Assembly (NCBI GenBank): GCA_014529385.2
Contig: CM043964.1
Span: 102,956,087 to 103,020,086 of the forward strand
Direction: 5' to 3'
Source of the DNA: Adiantum capillus-veneris
Lineage: Eukaryota > Streptophyta > Polypodiopsida > Polypodiales > Pteridaceae
Length of the DNA stretch: 64,000 nucleotides
The translations under genes and the position numbers were made by a program. Shown here piece after piece: positions 11,968 through 22,349 of this stretch; the stretch's first letter is position 1, and each line of letters begins with the position of its first letter. The notes beneath the pieces were generated by a model. The model was not told the origin of the DNA and made no database searches. It was given only the letters and a program-made list of their open reading frames with translations.

Positions 11968-13040
11968 GTAGGAATGAGAATCATAAGAAGGTTGTCTTTG
12001 ACATGAAGGAGCAACGTCAAGAGGAGATCCATGAAGAATCATCTCAAAGTGAGACGGAGGAAGAGTGGACTGATAGCACTTCAGAAGAAGAAGGTAGTGG
12101 TAGCACTACGGAAAGAAGTTTTCCATTGAATTCATGGGGGTGAGGTTTAAGCCAAACAATCAAGAGACCTCTTGTCAAGCTTTGGAGGAGGTAGCTTCCC
12201 AAGAGAACATAAATATGCAAGATGAAGGGATGATAGAAGGTATGCTATCAACAACACTTACAAAGGAAGAAAGAGAGGAGTTCAAATGCATGCTAAGGAG
12301 TCAAGGAGGTAAGAAAGCTTCTAGCAGGAGGTTTCATTTATCCAATAGTGGGTCTCTCCCATTGTTGTCACTCCCAAGAAGAATGGAAAGTGGAGGGTGT
12401 GTATGGATTATCCTCCTCTAAATGAGGCAACAAAAAGATATTACTGTCCCCTCCCATTTCAGGAGGAGATACTAAATGAGGTAGCTAGTCATGATAAGTA
12501 CATTGTGCGTGATTGCTACTTAGGCTACTTTCAAATAGGCATCGCATTAGAGGATCAATTGAAAACAACCTTCATCACTCCTTGGGGTTGTTATGATTTC
12601 AGAGTCATGCCATTTGGCACGACAAATGCTTATGCAACTTTCCAGCACTTCATAAACATGGTGTTTCAAGTATTTTTTGAAAAGTCCATTAGCATTTTTA
12701 TTGACGACTTTTGTATTTATAGCTCAAAATCATTGCATCTATAGAGAGTAGAAGAAGGTTTGAAGAAATTGTACAACGTGGAAGGTCATCTCAATCCTGA
12801 CAAATGCCATATAGGTGAGGATGCGGTGATCTTGCTTGATCACAAAGCTTCTTACAAAGTCATTGAGGTGGATCCTTCAAAGGCAAAGGCTCTTATTGAG
12901 TTACCATCACCAAAGAGTCTTAAGGAGATCATCTTATTCATTCAAAAGATGAATTATATGTCATGCTTCATTCACTTAGCCTTAGAGTTACTTCACCTTT
13001 TGTAAAAGTTGACACAACAAGTAGAATTTGCATGGTCTGA
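11968..13040 (+). pseudogene. Reverse transcriptase remnant of C-prime
   Basis: Continues the frame cut by solo LTR F: an acidic linker (VVFDMKEQRQEE), then after a deletion of about 140 bp relative to element C (junction near 12303, inside CTAAGGAGTCAAGGAGG) the RT. Visible RT blocks are CMDYPPLNEATKRYY, the FITPWGCYDFRVMPFG block with TNAYATFQHF, and the catalytic FIDDFCIYSS (about 12698-12725). The thumb/connection region LNPDKCHIGEDAV...IQKMNYMS follows and the frame stops dead at 13040 after VEFAWSD, where D inserted. Stops at 12742-12744 and 13003-13005 and several amino-acid changes show decay. Confidence 0.85.
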
Positions 13041-13900
13041 TGTAATGTACCCATCATTTTTCAATAGAAGTAGTTTATTTACTTTGAAAATATTTGAGGT
13101 TTGCATTTTATAAACTCAAAGAGCATTCTAATGGAACAATTGGATAAAAAATCGGACTTTAGAACTATTAATTATGACCCTTATTCACTTGAAAACAATA
13201 AGGTTGATGGGAAACTTAAGCCTCAAGACTGTATTTAGAGATAAGAGTTGACCTTTAAGAAGGAAAGAGCAATTTTAGGAAAGATAGAGCAATTTTAGGA
13301 AGGAGGAGTAATATTAGAAGAAAAGGAGTAGAAGGAGTACTTTTAGGAAAAGAGAGAGGAGGAGCTTAGTTTAGAACTCTTTTCTCGGAAGCCAAACTTC
13401 CCTCAAAATCGCGCATCGAAATCCGTATCCGTAAAAAAAAGAGAAGCCGCAAACATGCACGAACTTATATCTCCTTGCTTCCCTCTATTCCTGGCCTTGA
13501 GAGCCTATATAAAGACCCATCTCCCTTCAGTTTGGGGACACACACTCTCAGAAGCAGAAGCTTTCTTGCCTTGACATCGGACCTATCTTCTCTCCCTCAA
13601 GCCATCTCCATCTCCAACTTCTTACTCTACAATCACTGTGCTGTCCCTCAAATTCTTGAGTTCTCTTTCTCACTTTCTCCTTTCTCTTTCGCAATACGAT
13701 GACCCCGAAGTGAGTGACTCGAAGCTCAAAGGACACTCATGTCATTCCACCTCCAAGAAAGATGCAGAGGAAGGCATCAACTACTCCAAATGTTGCTCAA
13801 GCAGACGTATTGGTTGCAAAAGAAGTCGAAGCCGTCCAAACTCAACCACAAGAGGTAGTCAAATGTGTTGCTAATCTGGTAAGATGAATTTATAATTCTG
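13041..13900 (+). repeat. 5-prime LTR of D (end uncertain)
   Basis: Starts TGTAATGTACCC, shares its first 260 bp with the copies at 5463 and 57767, and has a TATA box at 13506-13513 followed by a transcribed-leader-like pyrimidine-rich stretch. I could not fix the 3-prime end: no clear CA plus tRNA primer site was found, so 13900 is only a guess and the LTR could be longer. Confidence 0.6.
13506..13513 (+). promoter_or_regulatory. TATA box of D LTR
   Basis: TATATAAA about 465 bp into the LTR, followed about 30 bp later by a CA-rich start region. Confidence 0.6.
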
Positions 13901-14464
13901 CATCGTTATACATGATGATCTGTAAGTCAAGCCCAGGAATTCCCTTAAACTGTCCAAAAAAACGTTATTATATCACAAGAAACAAGCATATGATTTCTTA
14001 GAGTAGAGAAAGGATTGTTTGATTTATGGTTACTGTTTGATAAATTGTCTCTGTTTGATATTAGAAGATGGGTAATCATGTTTGAGAAATCACTTAAAGA
14101 AAATAATTGTTGAAAGAATATCTTGTTTTTAGATGGAACTCATGATTAGCGATTGATTTCGCGGTTAGGAGAGATTAAGCTGAGGTTATCAGCTCTCTTT
14201 TTGCCTCTTGTGATTAGCAGGATGCCTTGTGGTTAGAAAGATGTTCCCTTGTGGTTAGCGAGTGGGAAAGTATGCGTATTTTGCTACTAGCAAATAAGTA
14301 AAACATTTGCCAAGGCTCTATTGGTTAGACTGAAAAATTCCACGAGTAGCGGAAAACTCTTAAGAATAATTGAAAGATTCAGTTTTGTTGAAATATAGGA
14401 TTGTCTTCAGTAGACCATGTTTGAGAAAGAAATGTTTTGGTGAGTTTGAAAGGCTAGATAAAAG
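13901..14464 (+). other. D LTR/leader sequence, no gene seen
   Basis: Non-coding sequence of element D between its promoter region and the insertion of E. It is rich in short GATTAG and GTGGTTAG-like words. The last 5 bp, AAAAG (14460-14464), are the left target duplication of E. Confidence 0.5.
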
Positions 14465-14689
14465 TGTTGGAATTAGGGTTGCAGAGAAACGCACACAGCT
14501 TGGAGAAGACGAAGGAAGCTCAAGGCACACAATAGAGAGTGTTACTTAGTGTGCAATGGTAAGATAGATAGCCCTAGAGTGATGGGCGTATATATAATGC
14601 TCGGGGGAGAAAACCTCCTAAAGAGGGAAAAAGTGCCCCGGCGGTCCTAGTGTGTTCGCACACATCACTACCACATGTATATGGTAACA
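14465..14689 (-). repeat. 3-prime LTR of copia element E
   Basis: 225 bp, TGTT...AACA ends, nearly the same as 19337-19563. A minus-strand TATATATA lies at about 14590-14597. It adjoins the polypurine tract. Confidence 0.93.
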
Positions 14690-14701
14690 AATCCCCCTGG
14701 A
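14690..14701 (-). other. Polypurine tract of E
   Basis: On the minus strand CCAGGGGGATT runs straight into the LTR end TGTTACC. Confidence 0.8.
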
Positions 14702-14763
14702 GTGATGCGGTGAATGAGAGCTGGAACATGAGTAAAAGGAAGTGCCATGCCCTAAGGACATGA

Positions 14764-15532
14764 TCAGTCCACAAAGGGGAGTAAGCCCAAAGCTTTGTGA
14801 AAAGCTTCAAGCTTCTCACGAGACAATGCCTTTGTGTAAAGATCTACAAGGTTGTCCTGTGTTGGCACATAAGCCAAGATGATCTCTCCTGCTGAGAGCC
14901 TCTCCTTGACATAGTGGTAATGCACCTCAATGTGCTTTGTGAAAGCTTGAAAAATTGGGCTGCTCGCAACTGCCAATGCGCTTTGACTATCAGTGTAGAT
15001 AGTGTCTTGTCCAACACCCAAATCAGCCATAAGGTGTCTGAGCCATACACACTCAACCGTAGCTGTGAACTTGCCTTGTACTTAGCCTCACAACTCGAAG
15101 TGGCCACAATAGGTTGCTTATTGCTCAACCATGATATACATGAACTGCCAAGCATGAAACAAAAACCACTTGTGGACACTCGCGTGTCAAAACAACCAGC
15201 CCAATCTGAGTTCAAAAAAAAATGTAAGTCTGGCGGCAATGATCCCCCTCGGGATAAAACAAGCCAAGAAGTAAAGTGCCACTAAGGTAGCGGAAAATCC
15301 TCTTGACATCCTGCCAATGCTTAGACCTTGGGCTATGCATAAATCTGTTGACCTGTGAGATTGCAAACTGAATATCCGACCTCGTGTTGCATATGTAAAT
15401 GAGGCAGCCAACAGCCGTTTGGTAAAGAGTGACATCAACAGGATTGCCAACATCATGTAGACTCAACTTCAAACGTGTTTCCATGGGAGTGGCAATATGT
15501 TTACAATCCTCAAGTCCAAACTTACATAGCAA
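14764..15532 (-). pseudogene. E: RT C-terminus and RNase H
   Basis: C-terminal part of the copia polyprotein. It begins with the conserved KHIATPM segment, then YQTAVGCLIYICNTRSDI and KRIFRYLSGT (RT tail), then RNase H with SDWAGC (first Asp), TSGFCFMLG, ISWLSNKQ and SSCEAKY (Glu). After a frameshift near 15030, YTDSQSALAVA (third acidic residue) and HIEVHYHYVKERLSAGEI lead to a normal terminus ending FVD at 14764. All usual copia RNase H signatures are present, but at least two frameshifts and a stop (15212-15214) separate them, so it cannot be translated as one protein. Confidence 0.88.
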
Positions 15533-15642
15533 TGTCTCTATGTAACTTTTCTAACACAAGGCAATACCACCATCACACTGCTTAAACTGTATACCCAAGT
15601 AATGATGCAACAGCCCCAAATCTTTCATCTTGAAAGTAGCAT

Positions 15643-16143
15643 TTAAATCAGCCTTAAATTCAACAATATGTCTCTCATTTGGTCCAGTGTGATCAACAAA
15701 TCATCGACATAAAGAACCATAACAAGAAGCACATCACCCTCACGCTTTACATACAATGTGCTTTTTGTTGGACTGTTACGAAAGCCTCGTTTGACCAAAT
15801 GAGTGTCAGCTTTCTCATACCAAGCACGAGGAGATTGCTTCAACCCATACAAAGCCTTCTTACATCTGCACACTTTGTCCTCTTGTCCTTTTATGACAAA
15901 ACCGCGAGGATGCGTTACACAAACTTCCTCAAATAAGTCACCATTCAAGAAAGCAGTAACAATGTCTGATTGATGTACATCCCAACCAAAATGAGTTGCC
16001 AATGCACATAGAAAATGCAAAGTAGTCATACGGCAAGTGGGAGCAGAAGTCTCTTCATAATCTATGCCTTTTTGTTTTGCATAAACCTTTGCAACAAGTC
16101 GAGCTTTATGGCGATCGATCTCACCATCCAACTTGAATTTCAA
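15643..16143 (-). pseudogene. E: copia reverse transcriptase
   Basis: 167 uninterrupted codons of copia RT: KFKLDGEIDRHKARLVAK at the start, YEETSAP, DVHQSDIVTAFLNGDL (first catalytic Asp region), KALYGLKQSPRAWYEK, and the catalytic YVDDLLIT about residue 149-156. Upstream residues of the RT N-terminus lie in other frames beyond 16143. Downstream the frame breaks near 15643 before the KHIATPM block. The reading frame is well preserved compared with the rest of E. Confidence 0.92.
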
Positions 16144-16507
16144 CTTGTAAACCCACTTCGTACCAATGGACTTTTTTCCAGGAGGCCAGTCACATAAAGT
16201 TCATGTGTCATTTTCTATAAGTGCATCATTTTCTGATTGCATGGCAGCCATCCACTTTTCTAAATTCTATGCTTCATTAAATGACAGAGGCTCCTCAACA
16301 TCATGTAAGCCAGACACAGCCAAAGCATAACAATCTGATGCATAAGATGCATGGTGAGAGCCTGAACGAGTACGACTAGACAAAGGTGCATCCAATTTCT
16401 GTCACGCAACATGTGCACCAACCATTTTGGCATACCTCTAGCCTGCTCATTTTCAGCCCTTTCCTCATCAATTACATCATGTACATTTGCATCAATAATA
16501 GGCTGAT

Positions 16508-17603
16508 CTATAACATTTTCAGAAACCCCGCCTCATTGGAAATTACATTCGTATTTCCACCACTCAAAAGAGGCAACAAAATGTCATAAATGTTCTGTGA
16601 GCTTACATTACTACCTTTAGTACATGATAGCAAGGAATGAACAGAATCTTCCACAAACACTACATCCCGTGAAACCAGAATACGCTTTCTTTGTGGATGA
16701 TATAACCTGTAACCCTTGCTTTCAGCACTATAACCAACAAAAATACATTTGAGAGCCTTATCATGTAATTTTTTGCGCTGTGTTTGTGGCCACAAAGCAT
16801 ATGCCAAATAGCCAAAAACACGCATGTGCTCAATAGAAGGCTTTCTATCATGCCATGCTTCATATGGAGTAATAGACTGCAAAGCTTTCGTAGGACACCT
16901 GTTAAGTACATAAGTGGCACACATGATGGCCTCAAGCCAAAAAGAATGCGGAAAAATTTGACTTTTGACCATACATGGTTCCATTTCTGTCAGTGACCTG
17001 TTTTTCCTCTCAGCAACAACATTTTGCTGAGGTGTATAAGGCAGTGTACATTGGTGTTTTATCCCACAACTAGCTAGAAATGCATTAAATTCATGAGACA
17101 TATACTCGCCCCCTCGATCGGAATGGAGGGTGCCCATAGTACATTTTGAGACATTTCAACCATAGCCAGAAATTGTTTGAAGCACATAAAAACTTCGAAC
17201 TTCTCTTTAAGCGGAATAGCCATGCATGCGTGGAGTAATCATCAATGAAAGTCACGAAGTATAGGTAATTGCCCAACAACGGAGTTTGCATGGACCCACA
17301 AACATCACTATGCACATTCTGCAACTTGCATGTGGCCCTAACTGAACCATCCTTTGGAAACTTAGAATGTTGCATCTTACCCAAAATACAGCCTTCACAA
17401 ACATGTTTGACAGGTGCTTAAAGAGGCGGCAAAGAAGAAACCATATCAGATTTCTGCAAATGCAGCAAACTAGCAAAATTCAGATGACCAAAACGTGCAT
17501 GCCAAAGTTTTGCATCGAAAATAGTCCTTGAATCTGCAACTGCATTTACAAAATTTTGTCCACACTTGTCATACAAAGTGAGCTTATACAGCCCACGGCA
17601 CAA
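16508..17603 (-). pseudogene. E: copia integrase
   Basis: Starts with the pre-integrase zinc region (LWHARFGHLNFASL, then CEGCILGK in another frame), followed by the core: HSDVCG, FVTFIDDYST with catalytic Asp (about 17250), LHSDRGGEYMSHEF with the second Asp (about 17125), and PYTPQQNVVAERKNRSL with catalytic Glu (about 17030). The C-terminal GYSAESKGYRLY and VFVEDS segments of plant copia integrases follow to about 16620. A TAG breaks the zinc region and a frameshift near 17130-17160 splits the core. All three catalytic residues remain visible. Confidence 0.9.
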
Positions 17604-17654
17604 AAGGCCAGATGTAGCAATTTCATCACCAAAACTGAGATCATGAATTGTACA

Positions 17655-18023
17655 TCAGTCATCCACAAATTTGACTACAAGCCCAAGTCTAGCAAGTGCG
17701 GATACAGAAAAGAGATTCTTCTTGATCCCAGGTACATAAAGTGCATCAACAAGTGTGAAGGAACTACCATTTACAGCAGTAAGCACAATCTTTCCAACTC
17801 CCTGAACCGGATAAGAGGCATTGTTGGCACAAGTGACTGAATTCCCATGAGGGACAGACTCGAGAAAGGTAAACAATTCACGATGTGTGGTAATATGCTT
17901 TGTAGCACCACTATCAAAATACCACACATGTGAATCTGCATCAAAATGACAGGCATGCATCATGGACAACAGGATTGTAAGTGCACTTTGCGCTAAAAGC
18001 CCATTCTGCATCAACATCAACAT
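17655..18023 (-). pseudogene. E: aspartic protease
   Basis: Contains the copia protease signature WYFDSGATKHI with the D-S-G-A active site (about 17900-17930), then VQGVGKIVL, LVDALYVPGIKKNLFSVSAL and the usual run toward the pre-integrase domain. It would cut the Gag-Pol polyprotein. It is intact over this span, with a stop at its end (17655-17657). Confidence 0.9.
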
Positions 18024-18039
18024 TACAGTCTCCTTTCAC

Positions 18040-19015
18040 AAAAGACTCAAGAATGGCTGCATTTGTAGTGGAACCAGCATTTGCAGTGGAACCACCCTCT
18101 TTCTTCTTAGCCTCTTTGGCCTTCAACTAAGGACATGACTTGATCAAGTGATCATTAGCTTTACAATAATGGCAACGCATCTTCTTTTTTCCCTTATCAC
18201 CAGAATTGCCAGACAAATTGCTGCCAGCAGAAGCATTAGGAACAAAAGTTTTTCCACTCGCAGCAGAACCATAATAAGTGGATGCATTACTATTACCACC
18301 CTTTAGACTTTGAGAAGCAATAAAAGCCTATTCAACTGCATGCTACGTAGTCCTGTTTTTTCTCGAAAGTGACTGTTGCAAATAATGCATCAAACTTGAC
18401 AACTTCAGGATTTCCTTGGGTCATCAGTCTCCAAGTACTAGCAAAAGTCTGGTAGAAATCTGGTAAGGCATCAAGAACAGTCTGCACAAGGGAACTGTCT
18501 AAAATGACTTCACCTACAGAAATAAGTTTCTCATTGATATCCTTGACACTATCAAGGAAAGTGTCCATATCATCTTCCTCATGCATAATCTTCGACTCCA
18601 GCTCTTTACACAGCAAAGCCATTCTAGCCTCATTGCGGCTTGCATAAAGACCTGCTAGAATATCCCAAGCCTGTTTTGCAGATTTTGTTGAACGGATGTG
18701 AGGAACAATGGTGCACTTCACAGACAACGCAATCAATGCATGAGCGTGCGCATCATTTACATCCCAATGATCTTGTTCTACCGTAGGCAAAACAACTCTA
18801 ACAGCAGCAATCCTTGCAGCAAGACTTGCAACATCCTCAATATCACCTACATCCTCAGAATGAGGACGTTCATCAATGCCGTGCACAATGTTCCAGACGC
18901 CCTTTGACACAAGAACATGTTGCATCATATAAGACCACATAGGGTAGTGGTCCCCATCCAACCTGTCCTCAGCAACAACAAACATCTTGAACACATCTGT
19001 GTTGTTGTCAACCAT
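18040..19015 (-). pseudogene. E: Gag with CCHC zinc knuckle
   Basis: The ATG at 19013-19015 opens MVDNNTDVFKMF, typical of a copia Gag start. The UBN2-type Gag core follows (HYPMWSYMMQHVLVSKGVWN, KSAKQAWDILAGLY, MHEEDDMDTFLDSVKDINEKL). It is open for about 228 codons to 18332. After a frameshift near 18345 the region rich in Ser, Gly and Lys leads to a knuckle CHYCKANDHLIKSC (about 18135-18180, CX2CX4HX4C). A TAG follows at 18127-18129. It would form the nucleocapsid and particle shell. Confidence 0.9.
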
Positions 19016-19322
19016 GGTAAATGCTGCACCTGATGTGAAAACTACTAGAAAATAGGATAAATGGAGCAGGAATAACACGTGATATATAGCACAAGCCGTA
19101 GAAGACTATGAGGCACCAGTTATGCAGAAAATGGAACTGACAGAAATTCTGCACAAAATGATGAAATAGCCTGTGCAGTACTGCCTGTAGTGGAAACGGA
19201 AGCTGAAATGAGCCCAAAATATTTGTCGACCTACGAATGCTTGCCAAAGCTCACTGAAATTGGAGAAAGTGAGCAAGCGTGTATTGGAGCAGCTGGCGAC
19301 TAAGCCCGGGAGGATTCAACCT

Positions 19323-19334
19323 GCTCTGATACCA
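19323..19334 (-). other. Primer binding site of E (tRNA-iMet)
   Basis: On the minus strand TGGTATCAGAGC begins two bases inside the 5-prime LTR; this is the standard plant copia primer site complementary to the 3-prime end of initiator tRNA-Met. Confidence 0.93.
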
Positions 19335-19336
19335 AC

Positions 19337-19563
19337 TGTTGGAATTAGAGTTGCAGAAAAACGCACACAGCTTGGAGAAGACGAAGGAAGCTCAAGGAAC
19401 ACAATAGAGAGTGTGTTACTTAGTGTGCAATGGAAAGATAGATAGCCCTAGAGTGATGGGCGTATATACAATGCTCGGAGGAAAAAACCTCCTAAAGAGG
19501 GAAAAAATGCCCCGGCAGTCCTAGTGTGTTCACACATATCACTACCACATGTATATGGTAACA
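19337..19563 (-). repeat. 5-prime LTR of copia element E
   Basis: 227 bp, TGTT...AACA ends, followed on the plus strand by the right target duplication AAAAG at 19564-19568. Promoter for E on the minus strand. Confidence 0.93.
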
Positions 19564-19568
19564 AAAAG

Positions 19569-20822
19569 AACCTGTGCCTGGAATTAAGAAAAGAATATTG
19601 TTTGTGTATGTGGAACAATGTGGTAGTAATTAGAGAACAAGATAAAAAGTGTGAGTGTGGGGTGGAAAGTGGGGGCTGGCTCCGGTTTCCAATCAAGGAT
19701 GGGTGGTCTTGATTAGTCAAGAAACTCTCCACTCCCTCTTATTAAGAGAAGTGAAATTAGACACTTACGTCCAAGAGTTGAGATGTCCTAAATCTACGTA
19801 CCCACAAGATTACTAGTTAGTTTAGGCTAAGTCTCATATCATATTTATGGTTTATGGATGGCGGCCGTACCTCTTAAACGTGGGGAAAAAGGCATTGTTT
19901 ATGGATTGTAAATATGTCAATGGGATTTCATCTTTATGTTAGGAAAAAACTTTCATTAAAATCTTAGATTTATCGACCTGGATTGTGGCGTATGACCTTT
20001 ATGACCACGTAAGCAATGGATAGAGGACTTCCTCTCTTCTGTTACTCGTATCTCTACTTTATGGAAACAGAGTAGGGTGTCGTTCACATTGAAGCTGGTT
20101 TCATACTTTTAATTTTACGAAGCACCATTGACTGTCATGGCCCTGGATGGAGTCACAATTTGTAATCAATGGTTTATGACAAAGTGACATCAGTTATCCC
20201 TGCCAATCGATTTGTTATTGACAATCACACTCGACCAACCTTCAAGGGTAAAGTTTTCATTGACTACCACAAGCTTCCTCTTGTGTTTCGGTTCTTACAT
20301 CCCCATCACCAACCACCAATCTTTTACGACATGTCAGCTGATGTGTATTACAACTATGGTTGAAACCTCTATTATATATTCTCATGGAGAGATCTCTTGT
20401 AGACCCCTATGTGGCTTTTTGATGAGTTTTTGAATAGTAATGTTTTGCTCCAAAAGATTTTTGACTGGTTAAGTCATTTGATTGAGTTTTTTTTCTTCAA
20501 AGAAATTGTATGACTGGTTAAGTGGTGTGATTGACAAGAGTCATGACTCGTTAAGTCATGTGACTAAGTTTTGATGGGCTGGGTAAGTCATGACTAGTTA
20601 AGTCATGTGATTGAGTTTTGATGGATTGAATAAGTCAGAATTAGTTTTCATATGGTTAAGTTTTAATAGAATGGGTAAGTCATAATTGGTAAAGTTATGT
20701 GGTTGAACCTTGAGTGGACTAGATAAGTCTAAGTCTAGAAAATACTCTAATTCTTTGGGTTATTATGAATATTAACAATATTATATGCGTACACTTAGGA
20801 GAACCCTCAAATCACTCCTATA
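19569..20822 (+). other. D leader, no gene seen
   Basis: Continuation of the D leader after E. No coding signal. It contains the degenerate tandem repeat at 20461-20735 and leads to the gag ATG at 20823. No tRNA primer site was recognised. Confidence 0.5.
20461..20735 (+). repeat. Degenerate tandem repeat in D leader
   Basis: Five or six imperfect copies of a unit built on TGACTNGTTAAGTCATGTGA followed by a TTGAGTTTTGATGG-like block and GGGTAAGTCA, with a period of very roughly 30-60 bp. It ends about 90 bp before gag. Confidence 0.7.
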
Positions 20823-21650
20823 ATGGAAAACACTCAGAACGATGCTATCTATACGGAGATTCAAAAGAAGAAGTTATTGCTGAAACAAATGCAACCACCT
20901 TTCTTTAAAGGAGAGGGTATTGATATTGAAAAGGATGCAAAAGTATGGATCGAAGCTATGGATGATTACTTCTTGGCTGCAAAGACTACACCTGCAAATC
21001 AAGCAATGCTAGGGATGGTGAAGCAAAATTATGGTGGAGACAATAATGTCATGACATGGGAGTATTGGAAAACTCCTAGAGTTGGAGAGAAATTAAACAG
21101 GTTGTGAAGGAAAGACTTACCTCTTGCACACGAAGCATTGAAGATGAACGATTTCTTTAGCTTGAAGCAATACAGTTTAACCTTGGAAGAGTACTACTCA
21201 AAGTTTGTAAGGCTTAGGTGTTATGTTCCGCCAATGACCATATAGCAGTAGGTAGCCGTTTTTTGTCAGGGTTTAAGAGAACCAATCAGCTCTCAATTAG
21301 AAGCCATGAAACCTACTACTGTGCAAGATGCTTTACTACGAGCTAAGCCCTTAATGAAGGAGCAAGGGGTTAGAAGAAGAGTTGAACAAAATCAAAGTTT
21401 TAATGGAGCGAGATGTCCAATAAGGCTTCCGAATAATAATGGACAACCTCAAAGAGCTTACGCTGCTAATGTTCAAAATCCTTCACGCTTGGATGTTCGA
21501 TGCTTTGAATGTGGAGAGTTGGGACATTATCGGAACAGATGTCCACATATGACTAATAGAGCAACAAAAACAACTAAAGTAGATCAAAGACACCATCCTT
21601 TTGGACTTAACAGTGGACAAGGTGGTGAATGAGAAAGAGCAGCCAGAGCC
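20823..21650 (+). pseudogene. D: Gag with CCHC knuckle
   Basis: The ATG at 20823 opens MENTQNDAIYTEIQKKK; FFKGEGIDIEKDAKVWIEAMDDYF is the conserved start of a Ty3/gypsy Gag capsid. The frame is lost near 21100 and regained at 21306-21632, where the knuckle CFECGELGHYRNRC (CX2CX4HX4C, about 21500-21545) is intact. Gag would build the particle and bind RNA. At least one frameshift and stops at 21105-21107, 21243-21245 and 21630-21632 make it non-functional. Confidence 0.85.
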
Positions 21651-21709
21651 TTTGGAAGAGGTCAAGGTAGGAATGCACATGCACATGCAGCCATAGGAGA
21701 GCCTACCCT

Positions 21710-22349
21710 TGGTGAAGAAGAAGAGAGAGCAAGAATTTATGTAGCTATTGACAACCTTGGAGCCCAAAGACAATTTTCTGTTATTCAAACACCAGCAACC
21801 CATCAAGTTAAACCTTTTAACCTCCTCATTGATTGTGGAAGTACTCATTCTTTTCTATCCCCAAAATGCTTGCGAAAGGTGAACCTGAATAAAAAACAGG
21901 CTAAACCCATGAGAGTAGAATTGGCTAATGAGAAAACCACGGTATCACGATATTCTATGGGAACCCTTGACTTTGAACTAGGAGGACATACTACTTCAGA
22001 TTTCTTTAGAACCTTACCAGTTGGGATGTATGATAGGATTCTTGGGATGGATTGGTTATCTAGGAATCACGCTAGCATCCACTACAGTCTAGGTAGTATG
22101 AGTTTCAGAGATAGTCAAGCAAAGCAAGTCGAAGTACATGGAAAGAATGGGATTCCAAAGATTCAATTAGTTAAAGCCAACCGTCTACTCAAAGGTATGA
22201 GGTCCGGACAACAAATATTTGTGGTCAAGATGAACAAGATGGATTCAAAATCAAGCATTACAAAACCCTCTTATCTTAATGAATATTCAGATGTCTTCCT
22301 TGAAGATCTGACCTCTCTTCCTTCAAATAGGAGATTGATCATGAGATAG
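21710..22349 (+). pseudogene. D: aspartic protease
   Basis: The retropepsin region shows FNLLIDCGSTHSFL (about 21815-21855), where DCGS stands in place of the usual D-[ST]-G, then GGHTTSDFF and PVGMYDRILGMDWLSRNHASI (ILGMDWL, conserved in chromoviruses). The linker to RT reads KPSYLNEYSDVF at about 22260. The stretch 21870-22349 is open. It processed the polyprotein when active. Confidence 0.85.

Larger units (their letters stand above)
8056..13040 (+). mobile_element. Tat-like gypsy element C-prime, 5-prime part
   Basis: An old copy of the same family as element C (40140-51390). Base-level similarity to C starts at about 8056 (leader) and runs through gag, protease and reverse transcriptase. 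It is interrupted by a solo LTR at 10133-11967 and ends at 13040 in the middle of pol, where chromovirus D begins. The C sequence shared up to the GCATGGTCTGA junction continues in C but is lost here. Frameshifts, stops, a 64-bp tandem duplication and a deletion of roughly 140 bp before the RT core show long decay. The 3-prime half and 3-prime LTR are not found in the window. Confidence 0.85.
14465..19563 (-). mobile_element. Ty1/copia element E, complete but decayed
   Basis: A 5.1-kb minus-strand copia element. It has 225- and 227-bp LTRs (TGTTGG...GTAACA), a perfect 5-bp target duplication AAAAG (14460-14464 and 19564-19568), a primer site matching initiator tRNA-Met, and a polypurine tract. 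Domain order on the minus strand is Gag, CCHC knuckle, protease, integrase, RT, RNase H, which is diagnostic of copia. The LTRs differ at roughly a dozen positions plus a 2-bp indel, mostly G/A or C/T changes. Stops and frameshifts break the polyprotein into seven or more pieces. It is inserted in the 5-prime leader of chromovirus D. Confidence 0.95.

Noticed and set aside
13475-13874. Short plus- and minus-strand ORFs near the D promoter
   Set aside because: They overlap the TATA region and leader of the D LTR, overlap one another, and show no domain.
19323-19334. tRNA-Met gene fragment
   Set aside because: Only the 12-bp primer-site complement of copia E; no tRNA body. No tRNA or rRNA gene was recognised in the window.
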